A stretch of 8,586 bases of DNA from Candidatus Tayloriibacteriota bacterium (GCA_029288535.1 JARIGY010000095.1:1-8586); one strand, 5' to 3'. Positions 1-7,348 are shown, counted from the stretch's first letter. Program-made: numbers and translations. The notes: generated from the letters alone by a model not told the origin.

Positions 1-1
1 C

Positions 2-151
2 GTGAAAGATGAGCTTACCCGGGAAGTCAAAGCCGGCAAGGACAAGCATCAGACAAAGCTTCGCGAGGGCAGCCAGAAAATAAAAGATATTCTGAAAACA
101 GGCGAAACAGAAGAGGAAGCGCCGGAAGACAAATACGAAGACACTGTTTAG
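2..151 (+). CDS. C-terminal tail of an unrecognised charged protein (5' end outside window)
   Basis: Frame 2 is open from the window edge to a TAG at 149-151 and encodes at least 49 residues, beginning VKDELTREVKAGKDK and ending PEDKYEDTV. The segment is very hydrophilic, rich in Lys, Glu and Asp, with no hydrophobic stretch. The first part is basic and looks helical; the last 15 or so residues are acidic. I do not recognise the family, and a tail like this carries little family signal. It is transcribed toward fmt, and the two stop codons overlap in the 4-base string TTAG at 148-151, with no terminator hairpin visible between them. The real start must lie upstream of the window. That the frame is coding rests on its uninterrupted run and its neat abutment with fmt, so confidence is moderate. 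Confidence 0.5.
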   Translation: MKDELTREVKAGKDKHQTKLREGSQKIKDILKTGETEEEAPEDKYEDTV

Positions 152-981
152 TAATCCATCTCTTTTTTGCCTTCGGGAATGACGCGAAGGATCTTAAGAA
201 AGCCATCTCTCAAGGTGGCTTTCTTTATGATAACCCTGGTTTTCGCGCCATTTTTTTCAGTGAAAAAATATGTGCCCGGCCATTCGCTGAATGCTTGGAT
301 TTTCAAGAAGTTCTGATACGCGTCTGCAGAAAGGTCGATCAAGCCGTCGGCTTTGGTAAATTTTCTGGTAAAAGTAGCCTGAGCGTGGTCCTGCTCTTTC
401 GGTTGGATTTTCTCATCGAGCCATTGCGGGATAAGCTCGACAAGCAGTTTGCCTGCCACTTCGTTGCTTGCTTGCCGCAGCTCGGTAGCGGTCGGCGGCC
501 ATGAAGGCGCAGAGACGGAAGCTGTGGCGAGAAGCGGACCGTGGTCCATTTTCGCATCGAGCAGCATGATGGAAATGCCGGGGTTGCGGTCGTCGGCAAG
601 GATCTGGGATTCAATAGGCGACGCGCCGCGGAATTTGGGCAGCAGGGAATAGTGCACGTTCAGGCTGCCGCGGCGGGGAATGTCGAGGATATTTTGCGGA
701 ATGATTTTGCCGTAGGCGACGACGATAAAAAGATTCCAATCGGTTTCTTTCAGCACTTCTTCCGCTTCGGCATCGAGTTTTTCCGGCTGAAAGAGGTCGA
801 TGTCGTGTTCTTCCGCCCAGACTTTGACCGGGCTTGGAGTGAGAATGAGGTTGCGGCCCTGCGGTTTGTCGGGGTTGGTGACAATAAGCGAAGGAGTAAA
901 GCCTGCTTCGTGGAGTTTTTCAAGTATTTCGACAGCCGGCTCCGGCGTGCCGAAAAAGGCAATGTTAGGAGACTGCTTCAT
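148..981 (-). CDS. fmt: Methionyl-tRNA formyltransferase
   Basis: This enzyme transfers a formyl group from 10-formyl-tetrahydrofolate to Met-tRNA(fMet) in the cytoplasm. From ATG at 981 the protein has 277 residues. The N-terminal Rossmann-like domain shows FFGTPEPAVEIL (9-20) and the folate-site region VTNPDKPQGR (34-43). The signature NVHYSLLPKFRGASPIE (108-124) supplies the catalytic Asn108 and His110, and Asp146 in LLDAKMDHGPLL completes the triad. The linker FTRKFTKADGLIDL (204-217) leads into a short C-terminal domain. An in-frame ATG at 1002 would add seven residues; I prefer 981 because the conserved GTPE motif then sits at the usual distance. The gene overlaps def by 17 bp, suggesting translational coupling. 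The C-terminus stops right after PEGKKEM, so it is some 10-15 residues shorter than usual, exactly where it meets the convergent gene. Confidence 0.95.
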   Translation of the reverse strand: MKQSPNIAFFGTPEPAVEILEKLHEAGFTPSLIVTNPDKPQGRNLILTPSPVKVWAEEHDIDLFQPEKLDAEAEEVLKETDWNLFIVVAYGKIIPQNILDIPRRGSLNVHYSLLPKFRGASPIESQILADDRNPGISIMLLDAKMDHGPLLATASVSAPSWPPTATELRQASNEVAGKLLVELIPQWLDEKIQPKEQDHAQATFTRKFTKADGLIDLSADAYQNFLKIQAFSEWPGTYFFTEKNGAKTRVIIKKATLRDGFLKILRVIPEGKKEMDY

Positions 982-1519
982 GCTGTTTTTGTTTCTTATC
1001 ATGATCTTCCGGCGGCATGCTTTCGATATCTTCGGCGGTGTCGATAAAAAGAATGCCGTTCAGATGGTCGGTTTCATGCTGGAATATCTGGGCCAAAAGT
1101 CCGGAGGCGCCGCGGGTAAAAACAATGCCGTTCTGGTCGTATGCCTTGAGCGTAGCTTTGGTCGAGCGCGGCACGTTGCCATAAAGCCAGCGGACGGAGA
1201 GGCATCCTTCAGGCATTTTCTTTTTTCTTTTTGAAAGCTTGATGATCTCGGGGTTGATGCAGACGAGGTCGGGCGGCGGCACTTCTCCTTCTTCTAGGTC
1301 CGGGTAATGCGGAGACAGGATTTTGCCGGAGACGATGAAGATTCGCACCGATTCGCCGATCTGTGGTGCGGCGATGGCTACGCCGTCCTCTTCCTGATAG
1401 AGGGCTTTGGTCATGGTCTTGATGATTTTTGTGATGCTTGGCGAAGTGATTTCAGAAAGCGGCACTTCTTCGGCTTTGCGCCGCAATACCGGTTCGCCTT
1501 TTTGGACAATGGGGATCAT
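965..1519 (-). CDS. def: Peptide deformylase
   Basis: This metalloenzyme removes the formyl group from nascent N-formyl-methionyl proteins, reversing the modification installed by the product of the next gene, fmt. All three family motifs are present in the 184-residue product: GVAIAAPQIG (46-55), EGCLS (104-108, with metal-ligand Cys106) and QHETDHLNG (147-155, with metal ligands His148 and His152 and catalytic Glu149). A Lys-rich insertion (KLSKRKKKMPEG) precedes motif 2, and the C-terminal tail is charged. The open frame extends to an ATG at 1552, but the ATG at 1519 gives the usual N-terminus (MIPIVQKGEPVLR) and lies 7 bp after the priA stop. No Shine-Dalgarno sequence precedes it. Coupled re-initiation after priA, or a leaderless transcript from the TATAAT at 1526-1531, would explain its expression. 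Confidence 0.95.
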   Translation of the reverse strand: MIPIVQKGEPVLRRKAEEVPLSEITSPSITKIIKTMTKALYQEEDGVAIAAPQIGESVRIFIVSGKILSPHYPDLEEGEVPPPDLVCINPEIIKLSKRKKKMPEGCLSVRWLYGNVPRSTKATLKAYDQNGIVFTRGASGLLAQIFQHETDHLNGILFIDTAEDIESMPPEDHDKKQKQHEAVS

Positions 1520-1525
1520 ATTGGT

Positions 1526-1534
1526 ATTATAGCA
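1526..1534 (-). promoter_or_regulatory. Possible extended -10 promoter for def within the priA end
   Basis: On the minus strand TGCTATAAT (TGC at 1534-1532, TATAAT at 1531-1526) is a consensus extended -10 box. It is built over the last sense codon and the TAA stop of priA, and the def ATG follows after 6 nt. No good -35 box is visible 16-18 bp upstream. Initiation 6-7 nt downstream of the box would give a leaderless def transcript. This is a sequence match only and could be chance within coding DNA. Confidence 0.35.
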
Positions 1535-3425
1535 AACTTTCGGGATCGACATTCACCGAGACGTGCGGCGGCAGCGACCGAAGTTTGGCAAGAAGCGGTT
1601 TGGAGATCCACTCATCACGTTTGAGCTTGATGAGCGCGTGCAGGATGCTTTTCTTATTGACCGTGTCGATGAAGGCGGGGAAGACGAGCGGCTCGTGCTC
1701 TTTGAGGAGCGCCTCAACCGCTTTCATGTCCTGCAGGATCTGTGATTTTTGGCCGCGGATAGTGATTTTGATGAGTGTGGAAAACGGCGGATAGTTGAGT
1801 TTTTTGCGCTCCTCTATTTCCTCGCGGTAGAAATCCATGAGGTTGCCCTTGATCGCGTAATCGAAAATATGCTGATCGCGCGAACGGGTCTGGACCAAAA
1901 ATGTCCTTTGCGTTATCGATCGGATTTTCAAAAGGATGTTCATGATACGCTCGTTGATCCGGAAATCGGGAATGGAAAAGAGGGAGTCGATGGCCGCAAC
2001 GCCCGAATTGGCAACCGGCTTTTCGAGGTAGAGGAGCGCCATTTCGGTGCCGATAAGGACGCTGCCGGGCGAGTTGTAAAAATCGGCTGCCATGCTGAGA
2101 GCCTGCTTGTGCGTGGCGACGTTGTCCTTGTCCATGCGGAAAAATTTCACTTCTGGAAACATGCCGGTCAGGATATCCTGGATAAGCTCGATGCCGATGC
2201 CGAGCGTCGTGAGCTTCCAGCTGCCGCAGATCCGGCAGCGCTCCTCGGCGCTTCGCCGTTCGCCGCAGCGATGGCACAGGAAATAATTGCCCTCGGCGCC
2301 GTGATGGAGAATGATCGGCGCGCTGCACCGGCTGCAGATCACTGTCGTCGCGCAATCGCCGCAGACTGTCATTGGGGAAAGGCCGCGCCGTGCCGCCAGG
2401 ATGAACATATGCTCGCTGCTCTCTTTGTTTTTCTTTATCAGCGCCTCGAGCTCGTCGCTCACGATCCGAAACTCCGGCTTCTCGAGAAGCTTGTACTTTT
2501 TCATATCGATAAGCGTGTCCTTCGCTGTCGACATCGAGCGGAACTTGAGCGGCGAGAGCTCGGCCATCTCGCCATTTTTTGTGCGCCAAAGCGTCTCGGT
2601 CCGCAGAAGCAGGTCGCCGAAAATAAGCTTGGCGTGGACGCGCTTGGCAAAGAATTCGGCAAATGTCCGGATATCGAGGTATGGCCGCACTTGGAGCTTG
2701 TAGCTCGTTGAGCTTTCCCGCTCGACGATTATCAGGCCGATGTCGTGGCGCGGAATGCCCAGAAACGCTCCGGTCATGATGATGAGTACAGGGTGCGTCT
2801 CGCCGATTATTTTATTCCATGTGGCCAGCAATTCTTTTTTGTTGAGCGAGGCATTGAGGACGTGCGTGTATTCCTCGATGCCTTTCGGCAGCTGTTCGTA
2901 CATTTTTTTTGCGTCCTGGATAGTCGGCAGGCAGAAGAAAACCGAGCGCTTCCTGGCGAACTGTTCGCGGATCAGGCTTTTGTAATGGGCTACGCGCTCT
3001 TCTTCGTCGGCCTGGAGGGCGTGCGGCTCGGGCGTCGTTTCTGGCGCTTTCTGTTCGGTTATCGGCATTTCCGCATGGTCGATCTTGTCAGACTGCTCAA
3101 GAATCGATTTTGATGTGATAGAGGCGAGTACGCTTCCCGTCGAGCCGGCAAAATATTCGGCCGCGTCTTTGGCGGCTTCGATGAACGCCGGCAGAAAGAC
3201 CGGTAGCATTTTGAGCTTGCCGATTTTCTTGATCATGAACGGCGAATTTTTGAGTTCGCTTTTCATGTCTTCGGCCGGTTCGACGGACACGACAAGGGCG
3301 GGAAGAGTGCGGTTGCGCACCGGCACTTTGACCACCGCTCCGGGCTGCACTTCGGACGCGGTAAAATAGGACAATGTCTCCTTGTTGATGCCTCGGGCTA
3401 TGGGAATGACGTGGACGATGTTCAT
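1527..3425 (-). CDS. priA: PriA-family primosomal protein N' with degenerate helicase motifs
   Basis: PriA is the superfamily 2 helicase that recognises stalled forks and reloads the replisome. This 632-residue homologue has the N-terminal DNA-binding domain (PGAVVKVPVRNRTLPALVV, 28-46), the first helicase half around 145-275, the zinc region with four CxxC pairs (Cys355/358, 364/367, 384/387, 397/400), the second helicase half (405-515), and a family-like C-terminus (LNYPPFSTL at 543-551; VNVDPESLL at the end). The catalytic motifs are gone. Where PriA has GxTGSGKT there is only EEERVAHYKSL (141-151); DEEHDSSYK reads ERESSTSYK (235-243); GTQMxxKG reads GTEMALLY (459-466); and QVAGRAGR reads KIRSITQR (500-507). 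It is full length, so this is not truncation or frameshift. It probably binds DNA or partners without unwinding. ATG at 3425 gives the normal N-terminus; no ribosome binding site is evident. The order priA-def-fmt is common in bacteria. Confidence 0.88.
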   Translation of the reverse strand: MNIVHVIPIARGINKETLSYFTASEVQPGAVVKVPVRNRTLPALVVSVEPAEDMKSELKNSPFMIKKIGKLKMLPVFLPAFIEAAKDAAEYFAGSTGSVLASITSKSILEQSDKIDHAEMPITEQKAPETTPEPHALQADEEERVAHYKSLIREQFARKRSVFFCLPTIQDAKKMYEQLPKGIEEYTHVLNASLNKKELLATWNKIIGETHPVLIIMTGAFLGIPRHDIGLIIVERESSTSYKLQVRPYLDIRTFAEFFAKRVHAKLIFGDLLLRTETLWRTKNGEMAELSPLKFRSMSTAKDTLIDMKKYKLLEKPEFRIVSDELEALIKKNKESSEHMFILAARRGLSPMTVCGDCATTVICSRCSAPIILHHGAEGNYFLCHRCGERRSAEERCRICGSWKLTTLGIGIELIQDILTGMFPEVKFFRMDKDNVATHKQALSMAADFYNSPGSVLIGTEMALLYLEKPVANSGVAAIDSLFSIPDFRINERIMNILLKIRSITQRTFLVQTRSRDQHIFDYAIKGNLMDFYREEIEERKKLNYPPFSTLIKITIRGQKSQILQDMKAVEALLKEHEPLVFPAFIDTVNKKSILHALIKLKRDEWISKPLLAKLRSLPPHVSVNVDPESLL

Positions 3426-3469
3426 GAGGGTTTTCGTAGCCCCATCATGTCAAAAAAAATAGTAAAAGA

Positions 3470-3503
3470 CAAATAAAAGGCCCTGCGAAAAACTTCGCAG
3501 GGC
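3470..3503 (-). terminator. Rho-independent terminator of the ClpP-like gene
   Basis: The arm at 3480-3489 (GCCCTGCGAA) pairs perfectly with 3494-3503 around a 4-nt loop. Read on the minus strand, the hairpin is followed by CCTTTTATTT (3479-3470). It lies 34 bp past the ClpP-like stop and insulates the priA-def-fmt cluster from that gene. A plus-strand terminator is unlikely, since only a short T run follows on that side. Confidence 0.85.
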
Positions 3504-3536
3504 TTTGAAAGTCCAAAGACCCAATGATCAGAGGAT

Positions 3537-4088
3537 TTATCTTTTTACTGAAGGAATGATCTCGTCAAGAAAGCCGAATTTCAAGGCTTCCTCGGCGGTG
3601 AAGCACTTTTCTTTCTTTGACCACTCTTTCAGTTGCTCATTCGACTGCTTGCTTCGATCGGCGTAGGTTTTCAGCTGCTCCTCGTGAAGTTCCTGAACTT
3701 CTTTAAGGTAGTCTGCCCAATCGTCCGCGTCAATCCGCTTGCCATTTATGGCTGGGGCGTGGAACAGGAAGTTGGCTCTCGGGTATGCCAACCGTTTGTG
3801 GCATGATTGAAGGATTCTGAATCCAGCCGAGAATGCATCTGCCACCACAACTCCTCTTACTGAAGCAGCTGACTGTGAGAGTGCGTCACAGATACAGAGG
3901 CTTTTCTTCGTGTCACCTCCGGTGCTGTCGATAAACAATGTAATTGGCGCATCGCCAGTGGTATTAAGGTAGAGAATCAGGCGAGTGATTTTCATCTGGA
4001 TATCGTCGTCCACCTCTCCTTGCAGAAGAATCTGGCGTTTTGAAAGCAACGCATCAAAAATCTCAGAACTGCGATTCGTAATGTCCAT
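3537..4088 (-). CDS. ClpP-like serine protease
   Basis: This 183-residue protein belongs to the ClpP/crotonase fold family, whose classic members form the proteolytic barrel used by Clp ATPases. It shows RQILLQGEVDDDI (18-30) for the usual R-I-I-F-L-G start of the fold, IDSTGGD (53-59) for the oxyanion SPGG loop, a nucleophile elbow ADAFSAGF with Ser87, and LFHAPA with His110. The C-terminal FTAEEALKFGFLDEI (163-177) is typical. The catalytic Asp that normally precedes this segment (RDxFxSAEEA) is replaced by Glu160 (KKEKCFTAEEA). Identity to true ClpP is low, so it may be a divergent, accessory or phage-type member; I leave the symbol blank. It is a stand-alone unit with a strong ribosome binding site AAAGGAG (4095-4101, 6-nt spacing), its own promoter and terminator. 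No Clp ATPase gene is nearby. Confidence 0.82.
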   Translation of the reverse strand: MDITNRSSEIFDALLSKRQILLQGEVDDDIQMKITRLILYLNTTGDAPITLFIDSTGGDTKKSLCICDALSQSAASVRGVVVADAFSAGFRILQSCHKRLAYPRANFLFHAPAINGKRIDADDWADYLKEVQELHEEQLKTYADRSKQSNEQLKEWSKKEKCFTAEEALKFGFLDEIIPSVKR

Positions 4089-4125
4089 CTGGAACTCCTT
4101 TGGGTTTGAACTTGAAACTGAAAAT

Positions 4126-4154
4126 AGGTTACTCTACTGGAATAATGAAGTCAA
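4126..4154 (-). promoter_or_regulatory. Likely promoter of the ClpP-like gene
   Basis: On the minus strand TTGACT (4154-4149) and TAACCT (4131-4126) are separated by 17 bp. The -35 box is near consensus and the -10 box is weak. Initiation near 4119 would give a leader of about 30 nt containing the AAAGGAG site. The -35 box begins just 4 bp past the murA stop codon, and no terminator hairpin is visible between the genes, so read-through from murA is also possible. Confidence 0.45.
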
Positions 4155-4157
4155 ATT

Positions 4158-5699
4158 TTAAAACTCCCTCAAAATAGTGATCTTCGCGCCGAGCGAGTTG
4201 AGTCGTCCGACAAGGTCTTCGTATCCTCTATTAATAGAGTAGATATTGCGCAGGGTCGAAGTGCCTTCGGCGGCAAGCATGCCGATAAGGAGAATAGCAG
4301 CCGGTCGAAGGGCGGGCGGGCAGACGACTTCCGCGGCTTTGAGCTTGGTGATGCCTGTTATGTAGAGCCGATGCGGGTCGACAAGCGTCGTGTTGGCATT
4401 GAGCTTGTCGATGTCTTTGATGTGGATCGCGCGTTTTTCGTATGGCCAGTCGTGGATGAGCGTAGTGCCTTCGGCCTGGGTAGCGATGATGGCGAAGAAC
4501 GGCAGGTTGTCCATGTTGAGTCCTGGGTATGGCCGGCACTCAATTTTTTCTTCAAGCGCGGTAAGTTTTGACGGAAGGGTTTTGATATCTACCAAATTAG
4601 TTTCGCCGTTCAGGGCTTTATATTTCTTTGAAAGCTTGTATTTGAAACCCATTTTCTCGAGTTTGAGAAGTTCGAGCTCAAGAAAGTCGATCGGCGCGCG
4701 CTTGATCGTAATCGAAGACTTGGTAACGATGGCGGTCGCCAGGAAAAACATCGCGTCGATAGGGTCTTCGGAAAGATAGTAGGTGACCGGAACGTCGATG
4801 TCTTTGACGCCATGCACGATGATCGTCGTCGTGCCGATGCCTTCTATTTTCACGCCGCACTTTTGCAAGTAAAAGCAGACTTCCTGGCCCATGTAGTTGG
4901 CCGAAGCGTATTTGATGACAGTCGTACCGGGAATGCCGGCTGCCGCGATGATGGCATTTTCGGTGACTGTATCGCCGGATTCGTAGAGGACAACTTCGGC
5001 AGGGTGAAGCTCGGGAGCGGAGATCTCGTAATGCGTTTCCTTTGTTTCTATAGTCACGCCGAGTTTTTCGAGCGCATAGAGGTGCGGCTTGACGGTGCGG
5101 GAACCGAGCTTGCATCCGCCCGGCTGGGGAAGCTTGAATTTTTTAAAAGAATGGATGAGCGGCCCGATAAGCATGATGATGGAACGGGTCCTTGCGGCGG
5201 CTCTTTTGTCGAGATTTTTCAGATCGAATTTCTGCGGCGGTTTGATCTCCAGGTCGTTGCCGACCCATTTTACCGAAATGCCGATCGAGGTGAAGACTTC
5301 AATCATGCGGCTGACTTCTTCTATCTTGGGGACATTTTTAAGAATCGTCTTATTTTTATTCAAAAGGGAAGCGGCAAGCAGGCCCATAGCGCCGTTCTTC
5401 GAGGTTTTGGTGACAATATCGCCATGCAGCTTGCTGTTGCCCTCGACTTTGATGTTGAGCGCGCCGTTTGAGACCTGGACGATGTCGCGGTTGAGCGCTT
5501 CGCTGATCTTGGAAAGCATTTCGGTCGAGAGGTTCTGCTCGCCACGCTCGATGCGGGCCACGGCGCTCTGGGTCGTGCCGAGCTTGACCGCGAACTGCTC
5601 CTGGGTAATGCCGCGCTCCAGCCGGAGGGCGGAAATAAGCTTGCCGATGCCGGCGATGCTTTCTCCGGCCGTCGGTGCCGTTGTTATTGTTTCTGCCAT
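4158..5699 (-). CDS. murA: HTH-fused UDP-N-acetylglucosamine 1-carboxyvinyltransferase (MurA family)
   Basis: MurA transfers enolpyruvate from PEP to UDP-GlcNAc, the first committed step of peptidoglycan synthesis. From ATG at 5699 the product has 513 residues. Residues 18-70 form an XRE/Cro-type helix-turn-helix (LRLERGITQEQFAVKLG, then TTQSAVARIERG as the recognition-helix region). Residues 80-513 match the whole MurA enzyme (about 420 residues in the family). Key residues are kept: Lys101-Asn102 (K22/N23 in E. coli), Cys196 in PGGCKLGSR (C115, the fosfomycin-sensitive Cys), Arg201, the TENA motif (246-249), Asp397 in YPGLNMDN (D305) and Arg465 in PALRPAA (R397). The enzyme thus looks active and carries a DNA-binding head. 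An upstream ATG at 5771 was rejected because that extension runs through the promoter. No Shine-Dalgarno is present, and the -10 box lies 8 nt upstream, so the mRNA may be leaderless. Confidence 0.92.
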   Translation of the reverse strand: MAETITTAPTAGESIAGIGKLISALRLERGITQEQFAVKLGTTQSAVARIERGEQNLSTEMLSKISEALNRDIVQVSNGALNIKVEGNSKLHGDIVTKTSKNGAMGLLAASLLNKNKTILKNVPKIEEVSRMIEVFTSIGISVKWVGNDLEIKPPQKFDLKNLDKRAAARTRSIIMLIGPLIHSFKKFKLPQPGGCKLGSRTVKPHLYALEKLGVTIETKETHYEISAPELHPAEVVLYESGDTVTENAIIAAAGIPGTTVIKYASANYMGQEVCFYLQKCGVKIEGIGTTTIIVHGVKDIDVPVTYYLSEDPIDAMFFLATAIVTKSSITIKRAPIDFLELELLKLEKMGFKYKLSKKYKALNGETNLVDIKTLPSKLTALEEKIECRPYPGLNMDNLPFFAIIATQAEGTTLIHDWPYEKRAIHIKDIDKLNANTTLVDPHRLYITGITKLKAAEVVCPPALRPAAILLIGMLAAEGTSTLRNIYSINRGYEDLVGRLNSLGAKITILREF

Positions 5700-5707
5700 A
5701 TCCCAAC

Positions 5708-5735
5708 AGTATAGCATATATGCTATACAACTCAA
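5708..5735 (-). promoter_or_regulatory. murA promoter overlapped by a perfect 20-bp palindrome
   Basis: On the minus strand TTGAGT (5735-5730) and TATACT (5713-5708) are 16 bp apart, with TGC directly before the -10 box (extended -10). The interval 5709-5728 is a perfect palindrome: GTATAGCATA followed by its reverse complement, centred at 5718/5719. It covers the spacer and five of six -10 bases, an ideal repressor site. XRE-family proteins usually bind such palindromes as dimers, and the adjacent murA product carries an XRE domain, so autoregulation is a natural inference. Transcription would start at about 5701, 1-2 nt before the murA ATG. Confidence 0.65.
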
Positions 5736-5738
5736 GTG

Positions 5739-5767
5739 TTGATAACTTCTCACGTATCTGCTAGTCT
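5739..5767 (+). promoter_or_regulatory. Divergent promoter of the acyl carrier protein gene
   Basis: TTGATA (5739-5744) and TAGTCT (5762-5767) are separated by 17 bp, with TGC immediately before the -10 box. Its -35 box lies 3 bp from the murA -35 box, so the two promoters are back to back and a regulator bound at the 5709-5728 palindrome might affect both. A short inverted repeat AGTCT/AGACT (5763-5767 and 5774-5778) straddles the expected start site. The predicted leader is about 35 nt. Confidence 0.55.
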
Positions 5768-5807
5768 TCACCTAGACTCAGAAGTTTAACCCGGAAAGGA
5801 AGCTGTC

Positions 5808-6224
5808 ATGCAGCTAACACGAGAAGAAGTTCGTTCGAAGGTTCGAGATGTGATTGTTGACGCGCTTGGTGTCGACGAGGATGAGGTTGTGTCCAAAGCC
5901 TCACTGTCTCGCGATCTCGGTGCAGAGTCGATCGACTTTCTCGACATCACCTACAGGCTTGAGAGAGCATTTACTACTGATCCTGGTCAGCCCTTCAAGA
6001 TTCCTTACGGAGAGTTGTTTCCTGCGATGTGGCCTGGTGATGTTCCTACTGAGCCGAATTACATCAGAAATGGAATCGTAACGGAGAAAGGATTGATGCT
6101 TGCTCGGCAATGTTACCCGGATATAAAAGATTTAGACTGCGAGATGACATTCATCGAACTTCGGGATCGATTGCTGGTTGTGGCTCAAATTGAAAATTAC
6201 ATGCTGCGGCGACTTGGCCTTTAA
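5808..6224 (+). CDS. Extended acyl carrier protein
   Basis: The N-terminal 75 or so residues are an acyl carrier domain that would hold acyl groups on a 4'-phosphopantetheine arm. The sequence GVDEDEVVSKASLSRDLGAE is followed by SIDFLDITYRLERAF, with the modification Ser at residue 41 (ESI in place of the usual DSL). At 138 residues it is far longer than a standard ACP (75-80). The extra C-terminal part contains NYIRNGIVTEKGLMLARQCYP (split by me at 85-105) and a final helical segment ending in NYMLRRLGL. I recall similar extended ACPs from Planctomycetes-type bacteria, which would fit lateral acquisition, but this is from memory. A site AAAGGA (5795-5800) lies 7 nt before the ATG. It is a single-gene unit with its own promoter and terminator, and no fatty-acid or polyketide gene is in view, so its partner enzyme is unknown. 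Confidence 0.85.
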   Translation: MQLTREEVRSKVRDVIVDALGVDEDEVVSKASLSRDLGAESIDFLDITYRLERAFTTDPGQPFKIPYGELFPAMWPGDVPTEPNYIRNGIVTEKGLMLARQCYPDIKDLDCEMTFIELRDRLLVVAQIENYMLRRLGL

Positions 6225-6246
6225 GATCCGAGCCGCAACAAACCTG

Positions 6247-6280
6247 ACTCGGGCCGTACATCGGTTCGAGTTTTTTATTT
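6247..6280 (+). terminator. Rho-independent terminator of the acyl carrier protein gene
   Basis: Arm 6247-6256 (ACTCGGGCCG) pairs with 6262-6271 (CGGTTCGAGT), ten pairs including two G-U, around a 5-nt loop, followed by TTTTTTATTT (6271-6280). The stem and tail closely resemble those of the terminators at 7349-7382 and 7721-7755. The end of the T run forms the start of the mreB -35 box. Confidence 0.88.
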
Positions 6281-6306
6281 GCTTACTTTAAAAAAAGCCG
6301 TATGAT
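6279..6306 (+). promoter_or_regulatory. Likely mreB promoter
   Basis: TTGCTT (6279-6284) and TATGAT (6301-6306) are 16 bp apart, directly after the preceding terminator. Initiation near 6313 would give a leader of about 18 nt. No Shine-Dalgarno sequence is evident before the mreB ATG. Confidence 0.5.
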
Positions 6307-6330
6307 ACAAAGATAAAACGCACTATTTTC

Positions 6331-7344
<1,014 letters not shown>

Positions 7345-7348
7345 ATAA

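Noticed and set aside
541..1047. Plus-strand open frame opposite fmt and def
   Set aside because: Shadow of two genes with intact catalytic motifs on the minus strand; no ribosome binding site or family signature.
1520..1552. Upstream ATG start for def adding 11 residues and overlapping priA
   Set aside because: MIPIVQKGEPVLR is the normal family N-terminus; the added residues only reflect an alternative reading of the priA end.
1749..2711. Long plus-strand open frame (about 320 codons) opposite priA
   Set aside because: It is antisense to a gene with clear PriA domain structure, its translation has no recognisable motif, and it arises from GC-biased third positions on the opposite strand.
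4812..5742. Overlapping plus-strand open frames opposite murA
   Set aside because: Antisense to the fully conserved HTH-MurA coding sequence; low-complexity translations without motifs.
5700..5771. Upstream ATG start for murA adding 24 residues
   Set aside because: The extension would be encoded by the promoter and palindrome, has no counterpart in the family, and its first ATG has no ribosome binding site.
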